From NCBI RefSeq assembly GCF_001632845.1, contig NZ_CP011994.1:2056001-2120000 (forward strand): a DNA stretch of 64,000 nucleotides, read 5' to 3'. The position numbers and the translations under genes were made by a program. The stretch is from Ectothiorhodospira sp. BSL-9. Its GTDB lineage: Bacteria; Pseudomonadota; Gammaproteobacteria; Ectothiorhodospirales; Ectothiorhodospiraceae. Below are positions 18,197 through 27,193 of the stretch, in pieces. Each line of letters opens with the position of its first letter. Position 1 is the stretch's first letter. Under the pieces are notes generated by a model. That model was not told the DNA's origin. It was given only the letters and a program-made list of their open reading frames with translations, and searched no databases.

Positions 18197-19492
18197 ATGA
18201 ACTGCAATCAATGCGAACAGACCTTCCGGCAGACCGCCTGCGTGACCTCCCCGGGCACCTGCGGCAAGGATGAGGACATGCAATCCCTGCAGGAACTGCT
18301 CCTGTACGGCCTCAAGGGCATGGCGGCCTATGCGCATCACGCCCGTCGCCTGGGGCAGTCGGATCCGGAGGTATCCGCGTTCATGGAGGAGGCCCTGTTC
18401 GCCACCATGACCAATGTGAATTTCGACATGGATTCCCTGCTGGAGCTCTGCCTGCGTTGCGGCCAGATGAATCTCAAGGTGATGGAGATGCTGGACCACG
18501 GGCATGTGGAGACCTTCGGACAGCCGGCGCCGGCCACCGTGAAGGAGGGCACTCAGGCGGGCCCCGGTATCCTGGTCACCGGGCACGACCTGCTGGATCT
18601 GTGGGACCTGCTCAAGCAGGTGGAGGGCACCGACATCAAGGTGTACACCCATGGTGAAATGCTGCCAGCCCACATGTATCCCAAGCTGCACAATCACCCG
18701 AACCTGGCCGGTCATTACGGTGGCGCCTGGCAGGTGCAGAAGCGGGAGTTTGATCAGTTCCCGGGGCCCACCCTGGCCACCACCAACTGTGTGCTGATTC
18801 CGCCGGCGAGCTATCGCGATCGCCTGTTCACCACCCGTGCCACGGCCGTCCCGCAAGGCCAGCGAATTGCCAATGAGGACTTCTCCGCCGTGATTGAGGC
18901 GGCCCGTCGTTGCGAGCCCTGCGTCGAGCAGCCGAAGACCGAATCCACCGTGGGCTTCCACCACAGTGTGCTGCTGTCCCATGCCGACACCCTCGTGGAG
19001 GCAGTCAAGGCCGGCAAGATCAGTCGGTTCTTTGTCATCGGCGGTTGCGATGGGGCCGCCAAGGGCCGGAATTATTTCAGCGATTACGCTGCCGCCACGC
19101 CCGATGACAGCTTTATCCTCACCCTGGGTTGCGGCAAGTACCGCATCCGCGACCACGAATACGGCGAGCACCTGGGTTTCCCCCGCCTGCTGGACATGGG
19201 GCAGTGTAACGACGCCTACGGCGCCATCCGCGTGGCCCTCGCCCTGGCCGAGGCGTTTGAGTGCCAGGTGAATGAACTGCCCCTGAGCCTGGTGATCAGC
19301 TGGTTCGAGCAGAAGGCGGTGGCGGTCTTCCTCACCCTGCTGAGTCTGAACGTGAAGGGCATCACCCTGGGGCCGAATCCGCCGGCCTTTGTGTCCCCGA
19401 ATGTCTTCGCGTTGCTCCAGGAACGTTACGACCTGAAGCTGACGGGGGGTGACCCCCAGGGTGACGCGGCCCGCGCCGTGGCCACGGCCTGA
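18197..19492 (+). CDS. hcp: Hybrid cluster protein, short (class III-like) form
   Basis: Reduces hydroxylamine in vitro and is thought to act as an NO reductase / nitrosative-stress protein in anaerobic cells. The 431 residues are about 120 fewer than in E. coli Hcp. The protein jumps from the N-terminal cluster motif (Cys 3, 6, 15, 22; C-x2-C-x8-C-x6-C) directly to LLLYGLKGMAAYAHHA, omitting a helical segment as class III proteins do. All hybrid-cluster ligands are in place: H130, E154, C198, C284, C312, C337, E371, K373. No hcr reductase gene follows. It is preceded by a perfect FNR-type box and followed by competing hairpins. Confidence 0.93.
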   Translation: MNCNQCEQTFRQTACVTSPGTCGKDEDMQSLQELLLYGLKGMAAYAHHARRLGQSDPEVSAFMEEALFATMTNVNFDMDSLLELCLRCGQMNLKVMEMLDHGHVETFGQPAPATVKEGTQAGPGILVTGHDLLDLWDLLKQVEGTDIKVYTHGEMLPAHMYPKLHNHPNLAGHYGGAWQVQKREFDQFPGPTLATTNCVLIPPASYRDRLFTTRATAVPQGQRIANEDFSAVIEAARRCEPCVEQPKTESTVGFHHSVLLSHADTLVEAVKAGKISRFFVIGGCDGAAKGRNYFSDYAAATPDDSFILTLGCGKYRIRDHEYGEHLGFPRLLDMGQCNDAYGAIRVALALAEAFECQVNELPLSLVISWFEQKAVAVFLTLLSLNVKGITLGPNPPAFVSPNVFALLQERYDLKLTGGDPQGDAARAVATA

Positions 19493-19496
19493 TCAT

Positions 19497-19544
19497 GGTG
19501 CGCCTCGGGGAAGGTGGCGCACCGCCGGTGTGGCACCTTCCCGG
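19497..19544 (+). terminator. Two overlapping, mutually exclusive hairpins after hcp
   Basis: Hairpin A pairs GGTGCGCC (19497-19504) with GGCGCACC (19516-19523). Hairpin B pairs CGGGGAAGGTG (19506-19516) with CACCTTCCCCG (19534-19544). They share bases, so only one can form at a time. There is no U-run, so this is a possible 3' stabiliser or factor-dependent terminator rather than a standard intrinsic terminator. Confidence 0.45.
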
Positions 19545-19600
19545 GGCAGGATTGCAGGCCCGCAAAGGGTCATGAATCCGGGATCTGGGCCCCCAATCCC

Positions 19601-19616
19601 TGTGATAAACTTCACA
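19601..19616. promoter_or_regulatory. CRP/Vfr-type operator (exact TGTGA-N6-TCACA)
   Basis: TGTGA-TAAACT-TCACA, the second exact match to the CRP core in the window. Its right edge is only 24 bp from the ATG at 19641, a position more typical of repression than activation unless transcription starts inside this short gap. Binding is inference. Confidence 0.5.
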
Positions 19617-19640
19617 GTTTGTTGATCGAAGGCCTGTCCC

Positions 19641-21095
19641 ATGAGCACCCACGTGGCCGGGGCCGTCCCGGAAAAGAAGACCCTGGCGGAGTGGACCGTC
19701 GCGCTGCGTGAGCGTGACATGCCGGTTTTTTCCAATACCGTGCAGGCCATCAACACCATCATCGAGGATGAGAAGAAGGGGGCCATGGAGATGGCCACGA
19801 TCATCCTGCAGGATCCGAACCTCACCGCCCGGATCCTCAAGCTGAGCAACAGCAGCTACTACAACCCCAGTCGCCGCAAGATCATCACCGTCACCCGGGC
19901 CATCGTCATCATCGGTATCGATGTGATCCGGGAGATGGTGCTGGCCTGTGCCTTCTTCGAGGCCATCCTGTGCGCCAGGAACAGGAGCCGCGCCCACGAG
20001 GAGATTGCCCGCGCCATCCACTCCGCCGTGCAGGCCAAATACCTGGCCATCGCCACCCAGGATCCCTTTCCCGAAGAGGTATTCATTGCCGCCCTGTTGC
20101 AGAACATCGGTCACATTGCCTTCTGGTGTTTCTCGGGCGAGGAGGGCGAACGACTGCGGGACCTGCTGGATCAGGGCATCATGACCAAGGAGGCGGCAGA
20201 GCGTGAAGTGCTGGGCTTCAAGCTTGTCGACCTGGATACCGCCCTGTGCAAGAGCTGGAACCTCAAGGGGTTGATCGAGGAGACCGTGAGCAAGCATGGC
20301 CGCGTCCGGGAGCCAAGGGTCAAGCTCGTTCATCTGGGTTGCGAAGTGGTGAATGTGCTCAAGGAGGGCGAGGAATCCAAGCAATACCCCGCCTGTCTGG
20401 AGAAAATTGCCTCGCTGACCGGGCAAACCCGGGTCGATATCGAGGCCCAGTTGCGGGAAAACACGGAATCGGCGGCCGGCATCGCCCGACAGTTTGGCGC
20501 CACGGAGGCCGCCGAGTTGATCCAGCGCAAGGCCCGCGAACTGATCGATCATGATGGGGCCGCAGTACCCCAGGTGGATCGCAAGGAGTTGCAGGTGCAG
20601 GTCCTGCGGGATATATCGGGCATCCTTTCCAGCAGGAGGCCCGATATCAATCTGCTGCTGGAAACCATCATGGAGGGCATCCAGCGTGGTCTGGGCATGG
20701 ATCGGACCCTGTTCGCCGCGCTGTCGTCCGATCGATCCACGCTGCAGGAGAAGGTCGCCCTGGGTTGGCGTAAAAAGAGCCATACCCACAGGTTGACGCT
20801 GCCGCTGGTGGCCTCGCCTCCCAATCTGTTTCACAAGGCCATCTCCAGTCCCGAGGCGCAATGGTTCACCCCGGAAGGTCAGCCGGGCCTGTATTCGCCC
20901 GCCGACGTGGACCGTATCGGTTGCCACTCCTGCTTCGTCATGTCCCTGCACTCGGGTGACAAGCCCGTTGGTGTGGTCTATGCCGATCGAGCCTACAGCG
21001 AGGAACCGCTGTCCCATGAGGCGTTCAGGACCTTTGAGCACTTTGTGCAGCAGGGGAATATCGGTCTGACGCTCTATCGGCTGCAAGGATCCTGA
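19641..21095 (+). CDS. HDOD domain protein with C-terminal GAF-like domain
   Basis: A 484-residue cytoplasmic signalling protein. Residues about 15-220 form an HDOD domain (AMEMATIILQDPNLTARILKLSNSSYYNP, then AIVIIGIDVIREMVLACAF and AALLQNIGHIAFW), a non-enzymatic relative of HD phosphohydrolases used in regulation of motility, biofilm or cell cycle. Residues about 320-480 resemble a GAF sensor domain (LLETIMEGIQRGLGMDRTLFAAL ... SGDKPVGVVYADR). The gene stands alone: hcp is 148 bp upstream and an unrelated exported protein is downstream. A CRP-like box lies just before its start. Ligand and partners are unknown. Confidence 0.85.
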   Translation: MSTHVAGAVPEKKTLAEWTVALRERDMPVFSNTVQAINTIIEDEKKGAMEMATIILQDPNLTARILKLSNSSYYNPSRRKIITVTRAIVIIGIDVIREMVLACAFFEAILCARNRSRAHEEIARAIHSAVQAKYLAIATQDPFPEEVFIAALLQNIGHIAFWCFSGEEGERLRDLLDQGIMTKEAAEREVLGFKLVDLDTALCKSWNLKGLIEETVSKHGRVREPRVKLVHLGCEVVNVLKEGEESKQYPACLEKIASLTGQTRVDIEAQLRENTESAAGIARQFGATEAAELIQRKARELIDHDGAAVPQVDRKELQVQVLRDISGILSSRRPDINLLLETIMEGIQRGLGMDRTLFAALSSDRSTLQEKVALGWRKKSHTHRLTLPLVASPPNLFHKAISSPEAQWFTPEGQPGLYSPADVDRIGCHSCFVMSLHSGDKPVGVVYADRAYSEEPLSHEAFRTFEHFVQQGNIGLTLYRLQGS

Positions 21096-21245
21096 CTGGT
21101 GCCAGACCAGCCATCGATAATGGCGCCCCCGTCCATGGTCGACAGCCAGACGACTTGAGCAATCCCTCCCAAAGGCGAACCATGGGTGACTGAATGGCCT
21201 TTCGACCCGTGGGTCGGGGGGCGTGGATGATGCAAGGGGGTTCAC

Positions 21246-23624
21246 ATGGTCGGGATCAGGACGGGTTGGACGGGTTCGGTGGCTGCGGGCTTTCTGCTGG
21301 CGGCGGGGCTGGCGTCTGCGCAGGAGCTTTCCCAGGGGCGTTATCAGGTCCTGGAACTGGAGGGGGATCTGGAATGGGCGTCGGGCCCGTCCGAACTGAT
21401 CTCCATGGAATCCCGGGAACAGGTGACCCTCCGGGCCCTCCGGGCTTTTGGTCGACTCCCCGAGGAGTTTTCCCGTCTTGCCCTGGACCTGCGGGGCCAG
21501 GGCGTGGACCTGTTCTCTGCTGGCCCTGAGGAGGTGCGCGCGCTGCTGGAACAGGCCCGGTCCGGTGATCTGAGGGCCGATCCCGCCACGCTGGAGGCCC
21601 TGCTGGCCCTGTTGCAGGAGCGGGATTACCTGGACTGGGAGCCATTACGCCCTGGTGAGGCGCTGACCCTGACCGATGAGACCCGTTTCCGGGGCCAGGG
21701 CCAGCTGGTGCTGGAGGATGCGTCGGGTGAACGCCAGCGACTGGCCACCCGGGATGATGATCGTCACGGGCTCAGGGTGATGCCGGCTGACGGGCCGGGA
21801 CTGGAGCCAGAAGAAGGCCCCGTATTGCCCGAACGCGTGGCGCAATGGTGGTCGGACTGGAATCAGCGTCTTGAAGCGCTGCAGGGGCCGCTTCAGATGG
21901 ATGCCCCGCAGCAGCTGGTGCCATTGGGCGACGGACGCTTCCAGACCAGCCTGACTTCCGTGGCGGTGATGGCCCCCTGGCCCACGGTGGGCATTGCCAC
22001 CTCCTGGGTCCCCCTGGATGGCGTGACCGTCACGGTGGGGCCTTTCGCGGACGAACGCATTCCCTTCCAGGTCAGCCTGCCTTCAGAGGTGTCCGTGCTC
22101 ACCGAGGACGGCGAACGCCTGGCCCGGGTGGATCTCAATGCCCCCCGCCTTGAGGGGCTGTGGGCGGATGACCTGGGGGTGATGCTGGAAACCCGCTTCA
22201 CCATGGGACCTTCCTCCATGATCGTGGGTTACGGCCCGTCCCCGGACGCCCAGGTGGATCATCCACGGGATCACGGTCAGCGCTTCGATCCGGAATCCCC
22301 CCGACGCATTGCCCTGGATGCCATGGACGTGACGCTGGATCTTCAGGACGCCGGGGCAGGCATTTTCAGCGGCCCCCTGGCTTTGGAGATCAAGGGCCTG
22401 GACGTGCTCAGCATGGCAGATCAGTCGATGGTGACGCTGGGGCGGCTGGCATTCAATGCAGACTATCAGGGAATGGATCTGGCCACCCTCGCGAGTCTGA
22501 GCGATCAGGCGGCCACGCCCGAGCAGCTGATGGAGCAGGACCCGGCGGAACTCCTGGCCAGTACGCTGAAGGCCATGGGAGGGTTTGAATCGACAATGGA
22601 GGTGTCGGACTTGTTCATCAACGGGCCGGAGGACTATCAATTCTTCCGCCTCACCGAGGGGCGTGCCCGGTCCGGTTTCGTGCCTTCCGCGCAGGGTGAG
22701 CTGCATCGGGATCTGTGGGCCGGTGTGGCGGTGGAAGGCTGGTCCTTCGGAGACGGTGATCGGCGCGAGCAGGTGCAGTTCGAGATGAAATCGGCCTCCA
22801 TGGAGGGGCGGCTGAGCGGGGTGTCCTCCATGGCCCTGCTGCACCTGGGCATGCAGTCCATGATGACCGGGGAGCTTGAGGATGAGGTGCTGCTGGGGAT
22901 GGCTCGCGAGATCCTGGGCGGCCTGAGTGTGACCATGAGTCTGGACGACGCCCGGGGCGTGTTCGTGGACGACAGGGAAGGGGCCCGGGAGGAGGCGGGT
23001 GTAGGGAGTTTCCACCTGAACCTTGCCCTGGAGAACCTGGACGGGCCGGCACCCGACCTGAGCATGGATTATGCCCATGCGGGGGTGGTGCCCTTCGATG
23101 GCATGGTGCCTCCCGTACTGGCGAGCCTGTTGCCGGAAGGGGTGGCCCTGGAGCTCAAGGCCAAGGGTTTGCCGACGGGCTTCCTGGCCGATGCCGGTGT
23201 GGTCGAGGGCCTTCAGGCAGGCCGCCTGGACCCCATGGTGGTGCTGCTTGAACAGTTGATCGGCAATGATTCGCGTCTGGATATCCCCAATGTGACCCTT
23301 GGATTCCCCGACGGGCAGATCCGTGTCAGCGGCCGGGGATGGGCCGAGAAGGCGGACGAAGCCGGGCCGGATCGGGTTTCCGGTGAATGGGACCTGAGCA
23401 TTCACAACCTGGATGCCCTGGTGGAGCCGTTGCTGGCCATGGCGGGCGAGGATGAGCGTCGGCAGATCAACGCCACGGTGGTGATGCTCAAGATGCTGGC
23501 AGAAACCCCCGAATCAGAGGAGCCCGGCAGCCTCCATCAGTACCACATTCAGGCGGACAGCCTGGGGCAGATACGGGTCAACGGGAATGACCTGGCTCCG
23601 TTGCTGGATGGCCTGAATCGCTGA
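21246..23624 (+). CDS. Large periplasmic protein of unknown function
   Basis: A 792-residue protein with a signal peptide ending at LASA-QE (residue about 25). The rest is rich in Gly, Asp, Leu and Met and looks like extended beta structure with repeated sentences of the type LDAMDVTLDLQDAG / LNLALENLDGPAPDLSMDYAHAG. That style is reminiscent of DUF2125/DUF945 exported proteins, but I cannot assign a family. No transmembrane helix beyond the signal peptide is seen. Its 3' end overlaps the convergent LuxR-type gene by 47 bp. The 21096-21245 gap before it shows no obvious regulatory motif. Confidence 0.75.
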   Translation: MVGIRTGWTGSVAAGFLLAAGLASAQELSQGRYQVLELEGDLEWASGPSELISMESREQVTLRALRAFGRLPEEFSRLALDLRGQGVDLFSAGPEEVRALLEQARSGDLRADPATLEALLALLQERDYLDWEPLRPGEALTLTDETRFRGQGQLVLEDASGERQRLATRDDDRHGLRVMPADGPGLEPEEGPVLPERVAQWWSDWNQRLEALQGPLQMDAPQQLVPLGDGRFQTSLTSVAVMAPWPTVGIATSWVPLDGVTVTVGPFADERIPFQVSLPSEVSVLTEDGERLARVDLNAPRLEGLWADDLGVMLETRFTMGPSSMIVGYGPSPDAQVDHPRDHGQRFDPESPRRIALDAMDVTLDLQDAGAGIFSGPLALEIKGLDVLSMADQSMVTLGRLAFNADYQGMDLATLASLSDQAATPEQLMEQDPAELLASTLKAMGGFESTMEVSDLFINGPEDYQFFRLTEGRARSGFVPSAQGELHRDLWAGVAVEGWSFGDGDRREQVQFEMKSASMEGRLSGVSSMALLHLGMQSMMTGELEDEVLLGMAREILGGLSVTMSLDDARGVFVDDREGAREEAGVGSFHLNLALENLDGPAPDLSMDYAHAGVVPFDGMVPPVLASLLPEGVALELKAKGLPTGFLADAGVVEGLQAGRLDPMVVLLEQLIGNDSRLDIPNVTLGFPDGQIRVSGRGWAEKADEAGPDRVSGEWDLSIHNLDALVEPLLAMAGEDERRQINATVVMLKMLAETPESEEPGSLHQYHIQADSLGQIRVNGNDLAPLLDGLNR

Positions 23625-24900
23625 TACCGGACTGGCGGACCATCTCCACCAGTTGGTGGCGCCTGCATGCACCGGTCTTCAGGTAGATCCGGTGCATGTA
23701 GGTCTTCACCGAAGACTCGGAAATGGCCAGGTTGGCGGCGATCTCCCGATAGGTCTTGTCCTCCATGACCTGCTCCAGCACATGCTGTTCCTGTTCGGAC
23801 AGCAGTTGAGCAATCCCCGGTGGGACCGGTGGAATACCGACCGCTGCGCCCTCACCCGCACCCAACGATTCAGGTTCCCGACGCGTGAACGGGATATGCA
23901 GCAGCAGGGCGGCGAGGTTCAGAACGATCAGTGCCGCGAAGGCCAGCACCTCAGCAGCGCCGCCCACGCTCATGGCCAGCCACTTACCCAGGATGATGCC
24001 TCCGCAGAGGGCACCCACGCCGTATCCATAGGCGGTACTCACCGGATGATGCCTGAGGATTCGGGAGAGCAGGAACAGGTCCACCAGCCCAGCGGCGATC
24101 ATCATGGCGAACATGGCGCCATGGATACCCAGGGTATGGGGGGCGATCTGCCACAGTGCAAACGCCACCAACGCGCCCAGCACAGCCGTCAGCATCGTGA
24201 CCGTGGTCTGATAACGACCCAGCAGCCACAGCGCCAGGACGGCCCCCGCTCCATAGAACAGGACCTCGGAGCCCGGGGCCCAGGCCACCGCCCCGTAAGC
24301 GGGCATGAGGCCTCCGTACATGAGCCCGCTCACCACCTGGAACAACAGAACAAAGGGAAGATAGCGCAGCAGCGGCTCAAGGGTGGTGGCGTCCCCAGGG
24401 CCAGGATCACTGGGTTCCTGGGACCTGGGCAACAGTCCCAGCAGCAACACGGCAAGGAGCATGAGCTTCACGGGGCCGGGCAGCGGGGAGGCGATCAGCG
24501 CCAGGGCCACAAGATTGCCGCCCGCCAGGGTGGCGACCCCGGTGGTGACGGGCTGTTCGGCTCCTTTGAGATACTGGCCCACCCTCAGGGAGACCGGCAC
24601 GGCGCCCAGGCCCAGGGCGATCATCCAGGCGGCCACCACCATGTCCGGGATCAGCGCCGATATCAGCGTCAGCAGGCTGGTGAGGATCACGCCTGCCTGG
24701 CACAGACGCTGGAGGAGCGTGGGGGGCAAGCGGGCCGCCGCATAACCCAGCGCCAACAGCCCCAGGGTGTGCGGGATGAGAAACCAGAGCATCAACTCCG
24801 TCTTGCCCAGCAGCACCCCCGACATGGGGAATGCCGTCAGCCAGGCCACGTACGAAGCGGTTAAACCTGCCGCTCGCCAATCGTTTTTCGACAGGAACAT
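23578..24900 (-). CDS. LuxR-type regulator fused to a polytopic membrane domain
   Basis: A 440-residue protein. Residues about 10-350 contain roughly ten to twelve hydrophobic helices arranged like a major-facilitator transporter. After a charged linker (FTRREPESLGAGEG) comes a C-terminal LuxR/GerE helix-turn-helix, residues about 370-430 (LSEQEQHVLEQVMEDKTYREIAANLAISESSVKTYMHRIY, shown here only as its two halves LSEQEQHVL and SESSVKTYMHRIY for the key contacts). Such membrane-anchored LuxR proteins are known but poorly characterised; a membrane-sensed signal controlling DNA binding at the membrane is the natural inference. The gene is convergent with and overlaps the previous gene by 47 bp, and is divergent from the vWA/Tag-like operon 146 bp away, making that operon a candidate target. 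Confidence 0.85.
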   Translation of the reverse strand: MFLSKNDWRAAGLTASYVAWLTAFPMSGVLLGKTELMLWFLIPHTLGLLALGYAAARLPPTLLQRLCQAGVILTSLLTLISALIPDMVVAAWMIALGLGAVPVSLRVGQYLKGAEQPVTTGVATLAGGNLVALALIASPLPGPVKLMLLAVLLLGLLPRSQEPSDPGPGDATTLEPLLRYLPFVLLFQVVSGLMYGGLMPAYGAVAWAPGSEVLFYGAGAVLALWLLGRYQTTVTMLTAVLGALVAFALWQIAPHTLGIHGAMFAMMIAAGLVDLFLLSRILRHHPVSTAYGYGVGALCGGIILGKWLAMSVGGAAEVLAFAALIVLNLAALLLHIPFTRREPESLGAGEGAAVGIPPVPPGIAQLLSEQEQHVLEQVMEDKTYREIAANLAISESSVKTYMHRIYLKTGACRRHQLVEMVRQSGISDSGHPATEPGHSR

Positions 24901-25046
24901 TGTCTACTCAAATGACTGATTTGGCGGCAAGTCTACACCAGGGTTGACAGTGGCCCAAAGCATGGTTGACACGCTGACGACTCGCCGTGTGCGAGCGTGG
25001 GGCGGATGATGGCCGTATTGCCCGTGTTGTCTTCTGAGGACGCGCC

Positions 25047-27182
25047 ATGCCCATCCCGGAAATTTTCGCTACCCGACGCCATGCGCTGTCGATCTGCCTG
25101 CCATTGCTGATGGCGTTTGCTCTTGGTACCGCGCAGGCCGACCTTTCGGCGCTGGAGGGGACCGTGGGTCATGCCCCGGCGGGAGGGACTCCCTCTCTGT
25201 GGGACCTGGAAGGCGACGCGGGCCATGCCCCTGCGGCATCCGAGGCCCGTGATGATGGCATCCGCTGCGCGGGCGAAGGCCCGTGCGTGGAGGTGTCCAC
25301 GGAACTGGCGCTGCGGGTACTGCCGCGCCCCTTCTCCCATGTGTACGCCCAGCGGGAGGCGGATGAGTCGGCCATCATCCAGGCCAACGTGGCGGCTTTT
25401 CGGCCGCTGTACGTGTTTGCCCGGGAGGGTGTGGAGCTGGATCGGGCCGGTGACCCCCTGGGCTGGTATCAGGTAGGGCAGGGCCGGGACGCCCCGCTGG
25501 GCTGGATGCAGGCCCGGGACGTATTCGAATGGCGTCAGGCGTTGCTGGTGTCCTACACCCACCCGGGTGATCCCATCGAGGGCCGCAGTCCGGTACTGAT
25601 GTTCCAGGACCTGTCCTCGCTGGAGTCCCTGGTGGACGACATGGACATGGCGGGTCGTGCCCGTTCGCTGTATGCGGACATCCGTCAGGGTGAGGTGCCC
25701 GAGTCGGTGGTGAGCATGGAACCGGAGCGGTTCGTGGACATCACCCGACAGTTCTACATGCTGCCGATCCTGGACTGGGAGCAGACCCGCATCCGCGGTG
25801 ACGACGCCCGTCTGCTGCAACTGGCAGCCGCGGTGCCCCGGGCACGGGGTGCCGACACCCTGGACAATCCCGAGTATGCCAGCCAGTCCCGGGTAGGCCG
25901 TGGCGAGGCCGGGGCCGGTCTTGGGGATCTGCAGGTGGACCTGGTGTTCGTGATCGACACCACGCGCAGCATGCAGCCCTTCATCGACATGACCCGGGAT
26001 GCGGTGGCGCGGATGACACAGGAGTTCACCGACGAGTCCTCGGCGCGGTTTCGTTTTGGTCTGGTCACCTTCCGTGACTGCACCGACACCATCCCGGGGC
26101 TGGAATACGTGACCCGCAACCACACCCCGGAGCTGGTGGATGGCCAGACCCTGGTGGACCTTTTGGAACATTCGGCCCGGGCCACCGAGGTGGGCAGTCT
26201 GGACTATGCCGAGGAGGTATTTGCCGGCGTGGACACGGCGCTGCGGTCCGCCTGGCGGGAGGATGCCCTGCGTTTCATGATCCTGGTGGGGGATGCCAGT
26301 TCCCATCCCAAGGGTCACCCCCAGAACGTGACCGGCAAGGACGAAGTGGACCTGCGCCGTGAACTGGACGATGCCCAGGTGCACCTGCTGGCGATTCACC
26401 TGCAGGACCCCCGTGCCGAGGCGGACCATCCCATTGCCCATGCCCAGTTCAGTCACCTGTCCCGGGTGCGGGGCGATGCCGGTCGTTCGGCCATCGAGGC
26501 GGTGGATGCCTTCGAGCAGGCGCAGTATCTGGCCCTGGTGGAGCAGGTGACCGATGACATCAACAGCCTGCTGCAGCGGGCCGTGGGCGGTCAGGCCGCC
26601 ACACCCGCCCCGGGCGCGGGCGATGCCGAGCTGGCATCGGTGTCGGCCCTGTGGCAGGCCGCCCTGGTGGAATACATCGGCCGCGAGGCCACCCCGCCCA
26701 AGGACATCGTCGCCTGGTCGCTGGACCGTGACCTGATGAACCCGGCGGACCGGTCGCTGGATGTGCGGGTGCTGGTCACCCGTGAACAGCTGAGCACCCT
26801 GTCCCAGTCCCTGGACCGGGTGGTGCAGGCCCTGATGCGGGCGGAGGTCACCCAGGCGCAGTTCTTCGAGGCCCTGCAGGGCGTAGCCGGTCAGACCATG
26901 AAGCAGCCCGACGAGATTGGCCAGGGCGCCCAACTGGCGGACACGGGCCTGTTGCCGGCGTTCATCCAGAGCCTGCCGTATCGCAGCGACATCCTGTCGC
27001 TGACCGATGAGATGTTCGCCAGCATGACCACGCAGCAGCGTGCGGAGCTGGAGTGGAGCCTGCTGGCCAAGCTGGAGCAGTACCGTGCCATCAACGAGCA
27101 GGTGGATGTGTGGTTCCAGCTCAACGACACGGATGACGACCGGGACCGTGTGTACCCACTGCACCTGGATTACCTGCCCTGA
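25047..27182 (+). CDS. Periplasmic vWA protein, PpkA C-terminal type (copy 1, short)
   Basis: A 711-residue exported protein. A signal peptide ends at AQA-DL (about residue 30) and a short linker follows. An SH3-like segment covers about residues 85-160 (LGWYQVGQGRDAPLGWMQARD). A von Willebrand A domain at about 298-480 starts VFVIDTTRSM with the metal-site D304-x-T306-x-S308, and the later Asp is in LVGDASSHP. The C-terminal 200 residues are helical. The arrangement resembles the periplasmic half of the T6SS kinase PpkA, but there is no kinase domain. It is followed by TagT-, TagS- and TagR-like genes. From residue 52 on, protein and DNA are identical to the end of the gene at 33874-36939. 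Confidence 0.85.
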   Translation: MPIPEIFATRRHALSICLPLLMAFALGTAQADLSALEGTVGHAPAGGTPSLWDLEGDAGHAPAASEARDDGIRCAGEGPCVEVSTELALRVLPRPFSHVYAQREADESAIIQANVAAFRPLYVFAREGVELDRAGDPLGWYQVGQGRDAPLGWMQARDVFEWRQALLVSYTHPGDPIEGRSPVLMFQDLSSLESLVDDMDMAGRARSLYADIRQGEVPESVVSMEPERFVDITRQFYMLPILDWEQTRIRGDDARLLQLAAAVPRARGADTLDNPEYASQSRVGRGEAGAGLGDLQVDLVFVIDTTRSMQPFIDMTRDAVARMTQEFTDESSARFRFGLVTFRDCTDTIPGLEYVTRNHTPELVDGQTLVDLLEHSARATEVGSLDYAEEVFAGVDTALRSAWREDALRFMILVGDASSHPKGHPQNVTGKDEVDLRRELDDAQVHLLAIHLQDPRAEADHPIAHAQFSHLSRVRGDAGRSAIEAVDAFEQAQYLALVEQVTDDINSLLQRAVGGQAATPAPGAGDAELASVSALWQAALVEYIGREATPPKDIVAWSLDRDLMNPADRSLDVRVLVTREQLSTLSQSLDRVVQALMRAEVTQAQFFEALQGVAGQTMKQPDEIGQGAQLADTGLLPAFIQSLPYRSDILSLTDEMFASMTTQQRAELEWSLLAKLEQYRAINEQVDVWFQLNDTDDDRDRVYPLHLDYLP

Positions 27183-27183
27183 G
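25200..27183 (+). repeat. 1,984-bp direct repeat, copy 1
   Basis: Appears base-for-base identical to 34957-36940 (constant offset 9,757). All reading frames on both strands translate identically through the repeat. It begins in the linker codons after the signal peptide of the short vWA gene and ends one base past its stop codon; the flanks then diverge at once. Confidence 0.95.
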
Positions 27184-27193
27184 GGGAGATGCC

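Noticed and set aside
23653-24864. 403-codon plus-strand frame opposite the membrane LuxR gene
   Set aside because: Gln/His/Arg-rich shadow translation without recognisable features; the minus strand has membrane helices and a clear HTH.
24933-27164. 743-codon open frame on the minus strand opposite the first vWA gene
   Set aside because: Low-complexity His/Gln/Gly-rich translation with no domain or ribosome site. It mirrors the codon bias of the plus-strand gene, as does its twin of 1,050 codons at 34606-37758.
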